A stretch of 64,000 nucleotides of DNA from CAXMMR01 sp963692975 (GCA_963692975.2 CAXMMR010000026.1:1-64000), one strand, 5' to 3'; shown: positions 24,624-33,181, numbered from the stretch's first letter. The notes: generated by a model not told the origin, from the letters alone. Translations and numbers: made by a program.

Positions 24624-25246
24624 GGCGCCTTGCTGTGCTGGCGTTGGCGGGGCTCTGCCTCGCCGGCTGCAAGCGCGAGGACATGTATACGCAGGGGCGC
24701 TCGCAGACCTGGGATCGCGACAGCTTCTTCTCCAATAATCGGGCGATGCGTCAGCCGGTCGCGGGGACGGTGGCGCGCAACCCGGCCAACCTGCCGGTGC
24801 CGCAGCCCGCGGTCATTGACGTTGCCATGCTCGAGCGTGGGCACGAGCGCTTCGACATCTTCTGCGCCCCCTGCCACGGCCGCGCCGGCGACGGGCGCGG
24901 CATGATCGTCCAGCGCGGCTTTCCGCAGCCGCCATCGTTTCACGAGCCGCGCCTGCAGCAGGCGGCCGCCTCGGTGTTCCTCGATGCGATCGTGAACGGC
25001 TACGGCGTGATGTACAGCTACGCCGATCGCGTGCCGCCGGCCGATCGCTGGGCGATCATCGCCTATATCCGCGCCCTCCAGGTCAGCCAGCATGCGCCGG
25101 CCACAGCGCTCAGCGCCGCCGACCGCGAGCATCTCGCCTCGGCACCGACCGAGGCCGTTCCGGGCGCTTCCGGGCCGCAGAACCCGCAGGATAGCGGCCA
25201 GGAGCCGGGCGGCCACGACGACGAGACGCGTGGGGCAGGGTCGTGA
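24620..25246 (+). CDS. actE: Alternative complex III subunit ActE, monohaem cytochrome c lipoprotein
   Basis: A 208-residue periplasmic cytochrome c tethered by a lipid anchor: signal RRLAVLALAGLCLAGC with the lipobox cysteine at about residue 17. The CMYTQG-like mature start reads KREDMYTQGRSQTWDR. The haem site is FCAPCHGRAGDGRGM, and a distal Met region follows (YGVMYSYADRVPPADRW). The C-terminus is a Pro/Gly/Asp-rich tail. It relays electrons from ActA/ActB towards the oxidase. It overlaps both neighbours by 4 bp. Confidence 0.93.
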   Translation: MRRLAVLALAGLCLAGCKREDMYTQGRSQTWDRDSFFSNNRAMRQPVAGTVARNPANLPVPQPAVIDVAMLERGHERFDIFCAPCHGRAGDGRGMIVQRGFPQPPSFHEPRLQQAAASVFLDAIVNGYGVMYSYADRVPPADRWAIIAYIRALQVSQHAPATALSAADREHLASAPTEAVPGASGPQNPQDSGQEPGGHDDETRGAGS

Positions 25247-26349
25247 GCACCACCGCCCGCGTGCCCCCGACCGGGCGCGACCGGGTGCTGTGGTTGTTGC
25301 TGCCGTTGGGCGTCGGCGTTGCCGGGCTGCTGATCCTGCTGGTTCTGGGCGCCGCCGGCGGGGTGCGCGTGATGCCGTCGTACCTGGCGGCCTGGCTGTT
25401 CTGGCTGTCCGTGCCGGTGGGCGCGCTGGCCGTCGTCATGGTGCTTGAGCTCGCCGGCTATAGCGAGACCGCGACCGCCGCGGCCATGCGGCCGCTGCTG
25501 GTGCTGCTGCCGCTCGGCGCCGTGTTCATGCTGCCGGTGCTGGTGCGCCTGCCGGCGCTTTACGGCTGGGTGCATGCGCCGCTGCCGGGTTTTGCCGGCG
25601 GCTGGTACACCACCGGCTTCTTCGTCGCGCGCAGCCTGGTCTATCTCCTCGCCTGGTCGCTGCTCGCGCTGGCTTTTCTGCGACCGCACCGCTTTCGCGA
25701 TCGGCGTGGCCTGGCGGGGTTCGGCCTGGTCGTGCACTTCTCCATCGGCTCGCTGGCTGCGCTTGACTGGGCGATGTCGATCACGCCGGGGCTGAACTCG
25801 TCGGTGTACGGCCTTGTCGTGATCGTCGGCCAATGCTCGCTCGCTGTCGCGACGGGCCTGGTGCTGACGGCGGGTGGGTTGAACGCGCCGACATTGCGCA
25901 AGGCCGCCTGGCTGATGGTCGCCGTCCTCGCCGCCTCGGCCTTCCTGCACTTCGTGCAGTATCTGACGATCTGGTCCGCCGACCTGCCGCGGGAGATTGC
26001 CTGGTATCAGGCGCGCAGGGGTGCGGGCGTCATGGTGCCGTGGTTTGGCGTGATCGTGCTGGTTCTCTCCAGCAGCCTGATGCTGCCGACCAGGCTCTCC
26101 GCCGTCGGCGGGCTCGTCGCGGGGCTTGCGGCACTGGTGGTGCTGGTGCAGGCGCTGGCCGTCTACTGGACGATCACGCCGAGCTTTTCCGGCGTCTGGC
26201 ACCTGGGATTGGCCGACCTGCTGGCGCTGCTCGGCATTGGCGGCGTGATGGTGGCGCTGTTCGGCGTGACCAGCGGCCGGGCTCGCGGCGAGCCGCCGCT
26301 GATCCCGGCCCGGTTTGCCCTGGTAGGAGCAGGCCATGGCCGCAGCTGA
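25243..26349 (+). CDS. actF: Alternative complex III subunit ActF
   Basis: A 368-residue polytopic membrane protein related to the ActC fold, with about ten helices (for example VLWLLLPLGVGVAGLLILLV, AAWLFWLSVPVGALAVVMVL and GFFVARSLVYLLAWSLLALA). The conserved stretch SLAALDWAMSITPGLNSSVY is characteristic of ActF, as is SADLPREIAWYQARR. The GTG start is in a GTGA overlap with actE. Its 3' end overlaps the next reading frame by 14 bp. Confidence 0.9.
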   Translation: MSTTARVPPTGRDRVLWLLLPLGVGVAGLLILLVLGAAGGVRVMPSYLAAWLFWLSVPVGALAVVMVLELAGYSETATAAAMRPLLVLLPLGAVFMLPVLVRLPALYGWVHAPLPGFAGGWYTTGFFVARSLVYLLAWSLLALAFLRPHRFRDRRGLAGFGLVVHFSIGSLAALDWAMSITPGLNSSVYGLVVIVGQCSLAVATGLVLTAGGLNAPTLRKAAWLMVAVLAASAFLHFVQYLTIWSADLPREIAWYQARRGAGVMVPWFGVIVLVLSSSLMLPTRLSAVGGLVAGLAALVVLVQALAVYWTITPSFSGVWHLGLADLLALLGIGGVMVALFGVTSGRARGEPPLIPARFALVGAGHGRS

Positions 26350-26902
26350 TCGCGACGCTGCGGGCAAGGATCGCCGGCCCACCCTGCTGGCGTTCGCGGC
26401 GACCCTGGTCGGCGCCTCGATGCTGCTGTTCCGCAAGCAGGATGCGAAGCACGCGCCCAGCGCCGGCCGCGGCGCCCGCTCGGGCTCGGCCAATCCAAAG
26501 TCGCTCGCCGACGGCTATGAGGTTCTCGACGCCAGCCCGGTCAGCATCATCAAGTGGGCAGGGCTGTTGCTGGGCTTCGCCGTCACCATGATCAGCCTGA
26601 TGATCATCATGGTGAACGTGCTGGACGCCACCACCGAGCGCGACGACAGGCGGCTGACCCCGGAGCAGACCGCCGCCATCGCCGTGCCGCTCCCGCACCT
26701 TCAGGCTCAGCCCTATCTGGACCTGCATGCTGAGCGCGCGCATGAGGATGGTTTGCTCTCCGGCTATGCCTGGATCGGCGCACGCCATGCCGCCGCCCGT
26801 ATTCCGATCGGCCGGGCGATGACGCTCTCGGTCGGCCGCCCCCTTGATCTCGGGCCGAGCAGTCTTGGCGCTCCGCCCGCAGACGGACATCCCGCACCAT
26901 GA
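26336..26902 (+). CDS. Small membrane protein of the ACIII-caa3 operon, uncharacterised
   Basis: A 188-residue product between actF and coxB. A possible N-terminal hydrophobic segment (TLLAFAATLVGASMLLF) is followed by a cytoplasmic or periplasmic loop, then a strong TM helix (WAGLLLGFAVTMISLMIIMV) and a periplasmic tail. The tail contains AQPYLDLHAERAHEDGLLSG, then YAWIGARHAAARIPIGRAM. This resembles a recurring LxAxRAxEDxxLxxYGWVD...GxVRIPIxRAM pattern I associate with small proteins next to bacterial cytochrome oxidase and ACIII genes. It has no haem or copper motif. The placement and overlaps suggest an accessory or assembly subunit of the supercomplex; that role is inference. Confidence 0.65.
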   Translation: MAAADRDAAGKDRRPTLLAFAATLVGASMLLFRKQDAKHAPSAGRGARSGSANPKSLADGYEVLDASPVSIIKWAGLLLGFAVTMISLMIIMVNVLDATTERDDRRLTPEQTAAIAVPLPHLQAQPYLDLHAERAHEDGLLSGYAWIGARHAAARIPIGRAMTLSVGRPLDLGPSSLGAPPADGHPAP

Positions 26903-27897
26903 ACCCATCCGATTACCCGCTGGCGCTGTGGCCACCGGCCGCCTCGGTCAGCGCCGCGAGCACGGACCACCTGATCATCTCGTTCACCGTGCTGACGCTG
27001 TTTCTCACGGTGCCGATCTTCATCGCCATCACCTTCTTCGCCTTCTATTACCGCGAAGGCACCAAGGCGAACCGCGACCACCTCAACATCCGCGACAGCC
27101 GCCTCGAAATGGCGTGGATGATCATTCCGTTCGTGCTGACCTTGTTCTTCTTCGTGTGGGGCGCGCAGATGTTTCACACCCACAAGCACGCGCCGGCGAA
27201 CGCGATGGAGATCAGCGCCATCGGCCGGCAGTGGATGTGGAAGTTTCAGCATCCCGGCGGGCAGTGGGAGATCAACGACCTGCACGTGCCGGTGGGCCAG
27301 CCGATCATCGTCAACATGATCAGCCAGGACGTGATCCACGCGCTCTATATTCCGGCGATGCGGATCCAGATGGAGACCCTGCCGGGGCGCTATACGTCGT
27401 TATGGTTCAACTCGGATCGGCCGGGCGTCTACCGACTATTCTGCTCGGAATATTGCGGCACCGACCACTCGGCGATGGACGGCCTGCTCACCGTGATGGA
27501 GCCGGCGGCCTATGCGCAATGGCTGTCGCATGCTGGCACCTCCACCTCGCTGGCGGCCGCGGGCAAGGCGCTGTTCAGCACCTATGGCTGCTCCGGCTGC
27601 CATGCCGCGGGCTCGAACGTGCGGGCGCCGAGCCTCGCCGGGCTCTACGGCAACCCGGTGCCGATGCAGGCCGGCGGCACCGTGCTCGCCGACGACAGCT
27701 ACCTGCGCGATAAAATCCTGAACCCGGACGGCAACCTGATCGCCGGCTACAAGCAGGTCATGCCGAGCTTCAAGGGTGTCATCGCCGAGGACGACCTCGT
27801 CCGGCTGGTGGCCTACATCAAGTCCATTGGTCAGCAGAGCGCCTCGATCGGCGGCGATGCCGGCTCGGGTGGAACAGCCGGGAGTGTCACTCGATGA
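26899..27897 (+). CDS. coxB: caa3-type oxygen reductase subunit II with fused cytochrome c
   Basis: A 332-residue subunit II. Two TM helices come first (HLIISFTVLTLFLTVPIFIA and MAWMIIPFVLTLFFFVWGAQ). The cupredoxin domain follows with aromatic patch GRQWMWKFQHPGG and CuA site FCSEYCGTDHSAMDG, where Cys, Cys, His and Met ligands are all present. A C-terminal cytochrome c domain (haem site YGCSGCHAAG, distal Met in KQVMPSFKG) makes this a caa3 subunit that can take electrons directly from ACIII. It is ATGA-coupled on both sides. Confidence 0.95.
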   Translation: MNPSDYPLALWPPAASVSAASTDHLIISFTVLTLFLTVPIFIAITFFAFYYREGTKANRDHLNIRDSRLEMAWMIIPFVLTLFFFVWGAQMFHTHKHAPANAMEISAIGRQWMWKFQHPGGQWEINDLHVPVGQPIIVNMISQDVIHALYIPAMRIQMETLPGRYTSLWFNSDRPGVYRLFCSEYCGTDHSAMDGLLTVMEPAAYAQWLSHAGTSTSLAAAGKALFSTYGCSGCHAAGSNVRAPSLAGLYGNPVPMQAGGTVLADDSYLRDKILNPDGNLIAGYKQVMPSFKGVIAEDDLVRLVAYIKSIGQQSASIGGDAGSGGTAGSVTR

Positions 27898-29546
27898 GTC
27901 CGCTTGACTCCACGATCCGCGACGCCGCGACGGCCCAGCCGACGATCGGCCGGCCAAAGGACTACCTGCACGAGAAGTCGACGCTGGCGTCGTGGTTCTT
28001 CACCATCGACCATAAGCGGATCGCGCTGCTTTACCTGGCCTCGATCACCGGCTTTTTCGTCATCGGCGCTTTTGCCGCCGGCCTCATCCGGCTGGCGCTG
28101 GTGGTGCCGAATGGCCAGATTTTCAGCAACGACACCTACAACAAGCTGTTCACCATCCACGGCGTGGTGATGGTTTGGTTCTACATGATCCCGTCGATCC
28201 CGACGACGCTGGGCAACTTCCTGATCCCGCTGATGATCGGCGCCAAGGATCTCGCCTTTCCGAAGCTGAACCTGACGAGCTGGTACATCTTCATGGGTGG
28301 CTCGCTGTTCACCCTGTTCACCGTGCTGGTCGGCGGTGTTGACACCGGGTGGACATTCTACGCGCCGTTCTCGACCACGTTCTCCAACACCTGGGTGATC
28401 CCGGCGCTGATCGGCGTCATCATCGTCGGCTTCAGCTCGATCCTGACCGGGCTCAACTTCGTCGTCACCATCCACACCATGCGCGCGCCAGGCATGACCT
28501 GGTTCCGCATGCCGATCTTTGTCTGGACGCATTACGCCGTCTCGCTGATCTTCCTGCTGGCGACGCCGGTGATCACCATCGCGCTGTCACTGCTGGTGCT
28601 GGAGCGCGGCTTCGGCATCGGCGTGTTCGATCCCGCTCTCGGCGGCGACCCGGTGCTGTTCGAGCACCTGTTCTGGTTCTACTCGCACCCGGCCGTCTAC
28701 ATCATGGTGCTGCCGGGCATGGGGGTGATCAGCGAGATCGTTCCGGCATTCTCGCAGAAGAAGCTGTTCGGCTACCGCTTCATCGCCTATGCTTCGATCT
28801 CGTTGGCGTCGTTGACCTTTTTCGTGTGGGGCCACCACATGTTCGTCAACGGCCAGAGCGAGATGGCCTCGATCAGCTTCTCGGTGCTGAGCTTTGCCGT
28901 CGCGGTGCCATCCGCGGTGAAGGTCTATAACTGGACGGCGACGATCTATCGCGGCAGCCTGCGGCTCGACACGCCGATGCTCTACGCCATGGGCTATATC
29001 GGGCTGTTCGTCATCGGCGGCCTAACCGGGCTGTTTCTCGCCACGCTGTCGATCGACGAGCACGTGCACGACACCTACTTCGTGGTTGCGCATTTCCACT
29101 ACATCATGGTCGGTGGCACGGTGCTGGCCTTCCTTGGCGGGTTGCACTTCTGGTGGCCGAAGATGACGGGGCGGATGTATAATGAGGCATGGGGACGGGT
29201 CGGCGCGCTGCTGATCTTCCTGGGCTTCAACGTCACTTTCTTCCCGCAATTCCTGCTCGGCTATCTCGGCATGCCGCGCCGGTATCATCAGTATCCGCCC
29301 GAGTTCCAGCTGCTCAACATCCTGAGCTCGGCCGGCTCCACGATCCTGGCGGTCGGGTATTTCTTTCCGATGATCTACCTGGTCTGGTCGCTCTGGTTCG
29401 GTAAGCGCGCCTCCGCCAACCCGTGGGAGGCGAAGGGCCTGGAGTGGTCGACGAGCTCGCCGCCGCCGACGCATAACTTCCTGGCCGAGCCGGTGGTCGA
29501 TTTCGAGCCCTACGACTACCCGATCAAGGCGCGCGAGCGTGTCTGA
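27894..29546 (+). CDS. coxA: caa3-type oxygen reductase subunit I (A2 subfamily)
   Basis: The haem-copper catalytic subunit, 550 residues. Haem and CuB ligands are present: His89 in FTIHGVV, His265 in YSHPAVY, the pair HH at 314-315 in WGHHMF, and HDTYFVVAHFHY. The helix VI motif reads FWFYSHPAVYI at about 261-270: the Tyr-Ser pair replaces the glutamate of A1 enzymes (HPEVY), which places it in the A2 subfamily. The cross-linked tyrosine (Tyr269) is kept. Unlike some caa3 enzymes there is no fused subunit III. It overlaps coxB by 4 bp and coxC by 8 bp. Confidence 0.96.
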   Translation: MSPLDSTIRDAATAQPTIGRPKDYLHEKSTLASWFFTIDHKRIALLYLASITGFFVIGAFAAGLIRLALVVPNGQIFSNDTYNKLFTIHGVVMVWFYMIPSIPTTLGNFLIPLMIGAKDLAFPKLNLTSWYIFMGGSLFTLFTVLVGGVDTGWTFYAPFSTTFSNTWVIPALIGVIIVGFSSILTGLNFVVTIHTMRAPGMTWFRMPIFVWTHYAVSLIFLLATPVITIALSLLVLERGFGIGVFDPALGGDPVLFEHLFWFYSHPAVYIMVLPGMGVISEIVPAFSQKKLFGYRFIAYASISLASLTFFVWGHHMFVNGQSEMASISFSVLSFAVAVPSAVKVYNWTATIYRGSLRLDTPMLYAMGYIGLFVIGGLTGLFLATLSIDEHVHDTYFVVAHFHYIMVGGTVLAFLGGLHFWWPKMTGRMYNEAWGRVGALLIFLGFNVTFFPQFLLGYLGMPRRYHQYPPEFQLLNILSSAGSTILAVGYFFPMIYLVWSLWFGKRASANPWEAKGLEWSTSSPPPTHNFLAEPVVDFEPYDYPIKARERV

Positions 29547-30225
29547 GGCGCTCGTCAGAGGCGGGATGTCGGCGGTCGGCGTCTCGCCGGTCGGGGTGGA
29601 GCTGCGCGAGCAGTTCAACAACACGGCGCAGCAGCGTCACGCCGCGACGATGGGCATGTTCATCTGGCTCATCACCGAGCTTCTGCTGTTTGCGGGGCTA
29701 TTCCTCGTCGCGCTGATCCTGCGCATTACCCATCCGGCAAGCGTCACCGCGGCGGCCAAGCACTTCAAGTTCTGGATCGGCGCCACCAACACCGCCATCC
29801 TGATCTGCTCGTCGCTGACGATGTCGGGCGCGATCGAGTTGTCGCGGCTCGGCTGGCAGCGCGGGATGGTGCGCTTTATGCTGGCGACGGCATCCCTCGG
29901 CTCGCTGTTCATCGTGCTCAAGGGCTACGAGTACGTCGTCGACTGGCAAGAGCACATGGTGCCGTTCTTCCTCGACCGGAGCTACGCGCTCGCGGGTGAC
30001 AGCGCCTCCGAGCTGTTCGTCAACTTGTATTTCGCCACCACCGGCCTGCATGGCCTGCACCTGATTACAGGCGTCTCCATCCTGCTTGTGCTGACACGGC
30101 AGGCGGCCGCGCCTGGCTATCTTCAGCGTCACCAAAATCGTATCGAGATCTACGGGCTCTACTGGCACTTCATCGACCTGATCTGGATCATCGTGTTTCC
30201 GATCCTGTACGTGCTGAACCGATGA
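29539..30225 (+). CDS. coxC: Cytochrome c oxidase subunit III
   Basis: A 228-residue subunit III, shorter than the seven-helix mitochondrial type. It has five helices, including TMGMFIWLITELLLFAGLFL, WIGATNTAILICSSLTMSGA, MLATASLGSLFIVLKGYEYV and GLHGLHLITGVSILLVL. The family features are GLHGLHLITG and the final YGLYWHFIDLIWIIVFPILY. It starts at GTG 29539 inside the end of coxA and overlaps coxD as ATGA. Confidence 0.94.
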   Translation: MSEALVRGGMSAVGVSPVGVELREQFNNTAQQRHAATMGMFIWLITELLLFAGLFLVALILRITHPASVTAAAKHFKFWIGATNTAILICSSLTMSGAIELSRLGWQRGMVRFMLATASLGSLFIVLKGYEYVVDWQEHMVPFFLDRSYALAGDSASELFVNLYFATTGLHGLHLITGVSILLVLTRQAAAPGYLQRHQNRIEIYGLYWHFIDLIWIIVFPILYVLNR

Positions 30226-30542
30226 GCGAGTTCCTGGTCAGGCGCTTCGGCATGGCCGAGGATGATGCAGCCGTATTTTGGCAGCACATGCGCACCCCGG
30301 CGCGATCGTTCGTCATGCTGCTCTGTCTACTCGGCATCACCGTGCTGTGCGGGGCGACGCTGCCGGTGCACTGGATCTGGATGATTGAGGCACTATCGAC
30401 CTTGTGCATGGTCGTAATCGTGCTGGTGATCTCGATGGAAGTGACGCATGAACCGCCGTTGATCAGGCTGTTCGCGGTGGTGGGCTTCTTCTGGGTGTGC
30501 ATCCTGTTCGGCATGACGCTGGTTGATTATCTCTTTCGGTAA
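30222..30542 (+). CDS. coxD: Cytochrome c oxidase subunit IV, caa3 type
   Basis: A 106-residue protein with three helices, fitting the prokaryotic cytochrome c oxidase subunit IV family. Helices are at about residues 29-45 (SFVMLLCLLGITVLCGATL), 50-70 (WIWMIEALSTLCMVVIVLVI) and 83-103 (LFAVVGFFWVCILFGMTLVD). It is the last gene of the twelve-gene respiratory operon and ends just before repeat E, which may act as its transcription end. Confidence 0.85.
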   Translation: MSEFLVRRFGMAEDDAAVFWQHMRTPARSFVMLLCLLGITVLCGATLPVHWIWMIEALSTLCMVVIVLVISMEVTHEPPLIRLFAVVGFFWVCILFGMTLVDYLFR

Positions 30543-30544
30543 GG

Positions 30545-30672
30545 CAAGGAAGGGCTTCTTTTTTAAAAAAAAAGGAAGCAAAGGACTTCTGTCATGATGT
30601 GGCAGCACTGCCGCTTGTGCCGCCTCATGGAGCAAAAGTTTTTTGGTTCTTTTTTTCAAAAAAGAACCTTTG
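30545..30672. repeat. Family 1 paired-arm hairpin repeat, site E
   Basis: The left arm (AAGGAAGGGCTTCTTTTTT, A-run, GGAAGC, AAAGGACTTCT) has a slightly altered stem. The right arm reads AAAAGTTTTTTGGTTC, TTTTTTTC, AAAAAAGAACC. The core is 40-45 bp. The site separates coxD from the gamma-glutamyltransferase gene on the same strand. The right arm and core contain the only in-frame start codons of that gene, so part of the repeat is translated as its N-terminus. Confidence 0.82.
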
Positions 30673-32321
30673 CTTGCTTCCTTGCCGCCTTCGCCGCCAC
30701 ACCTGCCGCAGCGGCCGGCCTGGTTGTCACGTCGCAACACCTTGCAAGCGACGTCGGCGCTGCTGTTCTCGCCTCCGGCGGCAATGCGGTCGATGCGGCG
30801 GTGGCGATCGGCTACGCGCTCGCCGTCGTCGATCCGTGCTGCGGCAACATCGGTGGTGGCGGCTTCATGACGATCCATCGCGCCGACGGGTCGAACCACG
30901 TGATCGACTTCCGCGAGCGGGCGCCGCTACGGGCGACGCCAACCCTGTTTCAGGATGCAGCAGGCAATGTCCTGCCGGATGCCAGCCGCCGCGGCTATCT
31001 GGCGGTCGCCGTGCCCGGCACCGTGGCCGGCCTTGAGCGTGCGCGTGAGGCTTACGGAACGCAGGCGCGCGCCGCGCTGATGGCGCCGGCGATCGCGCTC
31101 GCCGAGAACGGCTTCCTGCTCGATGCCGGTGATACCGGCCCGCTCGGCTACGGGACTGCCCGTTTTAACACCGAGCCGAACGTTGCCGCCATCTTCACGC
31201 ATGACGGCACGGCGCTGCGGCCTGGCGATCGGCTGGTGCAGCACGATCTTGCCGCGACTCTGCGCCAGATCGCGACGGACGGGCCGCGCGCCTTCTATAA
31301 GGGGCCGGTGGCCGACACGCTGGTGCGCGAAAGTGCTGCGCATGGCGGCATCCTCTCGCTCGCCGACCTCAGCGGCTACACCGCCGTGGAGCAGCCGCCG
31401 GTCAGCTGCGACTATCGCGGCTGGACGCTGGTCGCTCCGTCGCCGCCAAGCTCCGGCGGCGTCGTCATGTGCGAGATCCTCGGCATTCTCCAAGCCTATC
31501 CGCTCGGCAAGGAGGGCCGCAACTCGGCTGCGGCGACGCACCTGCAAGTCGAGGCCGAGCGCGCGGCCTATCTCGACCGCAACACCGTGCTCGGCGACCC
31601 GGACTTCGTGGCCGACCCGGTGGCGATGCTGCTGTCGCCCGCGCATCTGCGACAGTTGCGCGATCGCATCCAGCCGGTCGCGGCCACGCCGTCGGCGTCA
31701 CTCGCGCCGGTGCCTGTCGGGACGGCAGAGGAGAAGCCGCAGACCACGAGCTACTCGGTCGTTGATGGCCTCGGCAACGCGGTTGCCGTCACCTACACGA
31801 TCAACGGTTATTTCGGCGCCGGCGTCATCGCCGGCCGCACCGGCTTCTTTCTCAACAACGAGATGGACGACTTCACTTCCAAGGTCGGCACGCCGAATAT
31901 GTTCGGGCTGGTGCAGGGGCTCGCGAACCGTATCCAGCCTGGCAAGCGGCCGCTGAGCTCGGTTGCGCCCTCGATCGTGCTGCGCAACGGCCGTGTGGCC
32001 CTGGTGCTCGGCGCGCCGGGCGGCTCGCGCATTCCGACGGAGGTGCTGAGCGTGCTTCAGGGCGTCGTCGATTATGGCCTGACGCTGCAGCAGGCGGTCG
32101 ATGCGCCGAGGCTGCACATGCAGTACCTGCCAGACACGGTCTACCTCGAGCCGGACGCGCTTGCCCCCGAGACCAAGGCGGCGCTGGTCAAGGCAGGCTA
32201 CAACTTCACCGAACAGCATCCCTGGGGACTGAACGAGGCCATCGAAGTGATGCCCGATGGCTCGCTGCAGGGAGCGACGGACGCGCGGCGACCAGGGGGG
32301 AAGGTGGCTGCGGTGAAGTGA
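30594..32321 (+). CDS. ggt: Gamma-glutamyltranspeptidase, N-terminus encoded by a repeat arm
   Basis: A periplasmic Ntn-hydrolase that cleaves gamma-glutamyl bonds of glutathione. The autoproteolytic nucleophile is Thr384 in PQTTSYSVVD, and LGAPGGSRIPT is the oxyanion/glycine-rich motif. The domain starts at LVVTSQHLASDVGAAVLASG. In-frame ATGs are at 30594, 30597 and 30627; no other start lies between 30627 and the mature domain. MEQKFFGSFFQKRTFACFLA, then AFAATPAAAAG, is thus the likely signal peptide, its basic N-region coming from the family 1 arm. A size of 575 residues is normal. Confidence in the enzyme is high; the start is uncertain. Confidence 0.92.
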   Translation: MMWQHCRLCRLMEQKFFGSFFQKRTFACFLAAFAATPAAAAGLVVTSQHLASDVGAAVLASGGNAVDAAVAIGYALAVVDPCCGNIGGGGFMTIHRADGSNHVIDFRERAPLRATPTLFQDAAGNVLPDASRRGYLAVAVPGTVAGLERAREAYGTQARAALMAPAIALAENGFLLDAGDTGPLGYGTARFNTEPNVAAIFTHDGTALRPGDRLVQHDLAATLRQIATDGPRAFYKGPVADTLVRESAAHGGILSLADLSGYTAVEQPPVSCDYRGWTLVAPSPPSSGGVVMCEILGILQAYPLGKEGRNSAAATHLQVEAERAAYLDRNTVLGDPDFVADPVAMLLSPAHLRQLRDRIQPVAATPSASLAPVPVGTAEEKPQTTSYSVVDGLGNAVAVTYTINGYFGAGVIAGRTGFFLNNEMDDFTSKVGTPNMFGLVQGLANRIQPGKRPLSSVAPSIVLRNGRVALVLGAPGGSRIPTEVLSVLQGVVDYGLTLQQAVDAPRLHMQYLPDTVYLEPDALAPETKAALVKAGYNFTEQHPWGLNEAIEVMPDGSLQGATDARRPGGKVAAVK

Positions 32322-32462
32322 AGGGCTTCTTTTTTGAAAAAAAGAAGCAAAAAACTTTTATTCAATCCTTGTAGACTCGCGAGTGTGGTCTGCAGCTAAT
32401 CTCATTCTCATTAGAAAATAAAAGTTTTTTGGTCCTTTTTTTCAAAAAAGGACTGCTTGCCT
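32322..32462. repeat. Family 1 paired-arm hairpin repeat, site F
   Basis: The left arm (AAGGGCTTCTTTTTT, loop, AAAAAAGAAGC, AAAAAACTTTTATT) begins directly at the ggt stop. After a core of about 60 bp the right arm reads AAAAGTTTTTTGGTCC, TTTTTTTC, AAAAAAGGAC. The right stem uses GGTCC/GGAC, a third stem version found also at site G. The convergent exonuclease frame reads through the right arm and stops just inside the core. Confidence 0.85.
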
Positions 32463-33181
32463 TCCTCTACCGACCCGCCGCATCGCCGCGCCTTTTCCTG
32501 ACGCAACGTGAACGCCACGTCGGCATTGCCGCCGCTGACGATCTGATCGAGCGTTGCGTCGTCGAGCTCCTGCCAGCGGCGGCCGCGGAACGGGCCGAAC
32601 GGCACCCGCACCAGCAATGCCGGCTCGGCCGACCAGGCGAGCAGCGTTTCCAGCCCTGCCAGCGCCAGCATGTCGCGCAGATGGTGTGCGGTGACGTAGG
32701 CGTCCGGTCCGGCGCGATGGGCCGGCAGCCCGGCTGCACGGTCGAGGTGTTCCGGCATGCGCCAGTAGCGCAGGCCCTGGTTGGAGTGGGTCGGCGCGTC
32801 GGGCCATAGCCGCAGGGCGCATTTGTAGGTGCAGATCCAGGGTCGCCCGCCGGTGAGGTTCGGCGTGCACCAGCGTTGCTCGAAGGCGGCGCGATGGGCG
32901 GCGAGCGCTGTCGGCGTCGGGCCTGGGGCGGCGCGCAGGATGTCCGGTGCGGCGTGCTGGAAGCTGGGCGCGCCGGCGACGTCGGCGTCGATGATGTGGT
33001 GGATCGCCGCGGTGTTCGGGGTGATCGGCTTGCCCGGATCGATCAGCGTCGATCCTGGAGCGCCGTCGATCCGCCAGCTGTCGGCATCGCCGACGACGTC
33101 CTGCCAGCCGATTTCGACGACGCCGCCATCGGCCACGTTGTTGCCGGTGGTCTCCAGGTCGATGACCCGCAGCAGGCTCAC
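32411..33181 (-). CDS. DEDD-family 3'-5' exonuclease with repeat-derived C-terminus
   Basis: A 256-residue RNase T/DnaQ-like exonuclease related to ExoX. Exo I is VIDLETTGNN (Asp-x-Glu). The Exo II region is AAHRAAFEQRW and Exo III is AHRAGPDAYVTAHHL, which keeps the His and Asp of the DEDDh type. A second conserved block (RVPFGPFRGRRWQELDD) is an ExoX-like C-terminal module. The last 17 residues (GKQSFFEKKDQKTFIF) are translated from the right arm of repeat F, where the frame ends in TAA. It starts at GTG 33181, overlapping the upstream gene as GTGA. Confidence 0.8.
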   Translation of the reverse strand: MSLLRVIDLETTGNNVADGGVVEIGWQDVVGDADSWRIDGAPGSTLIDPGKPITPNTAAIHHIIDADVAGAPSFQHAAPDILRAAPGPTPTALAAHRAAFEQRWCTPNLTGGRPWICTYKCALRLWPDAPTHSNQGLRYWRMPEHLDRAAGLPAHRAGPDAYVTAHHLRDMLALAGLETLLAWSAEPALLVRVPFGPFRGRRWQELDDATLDQIVSGGNADVAFTLRQEKARRCGGSVEEGKQSFFEKKDQKTFIF

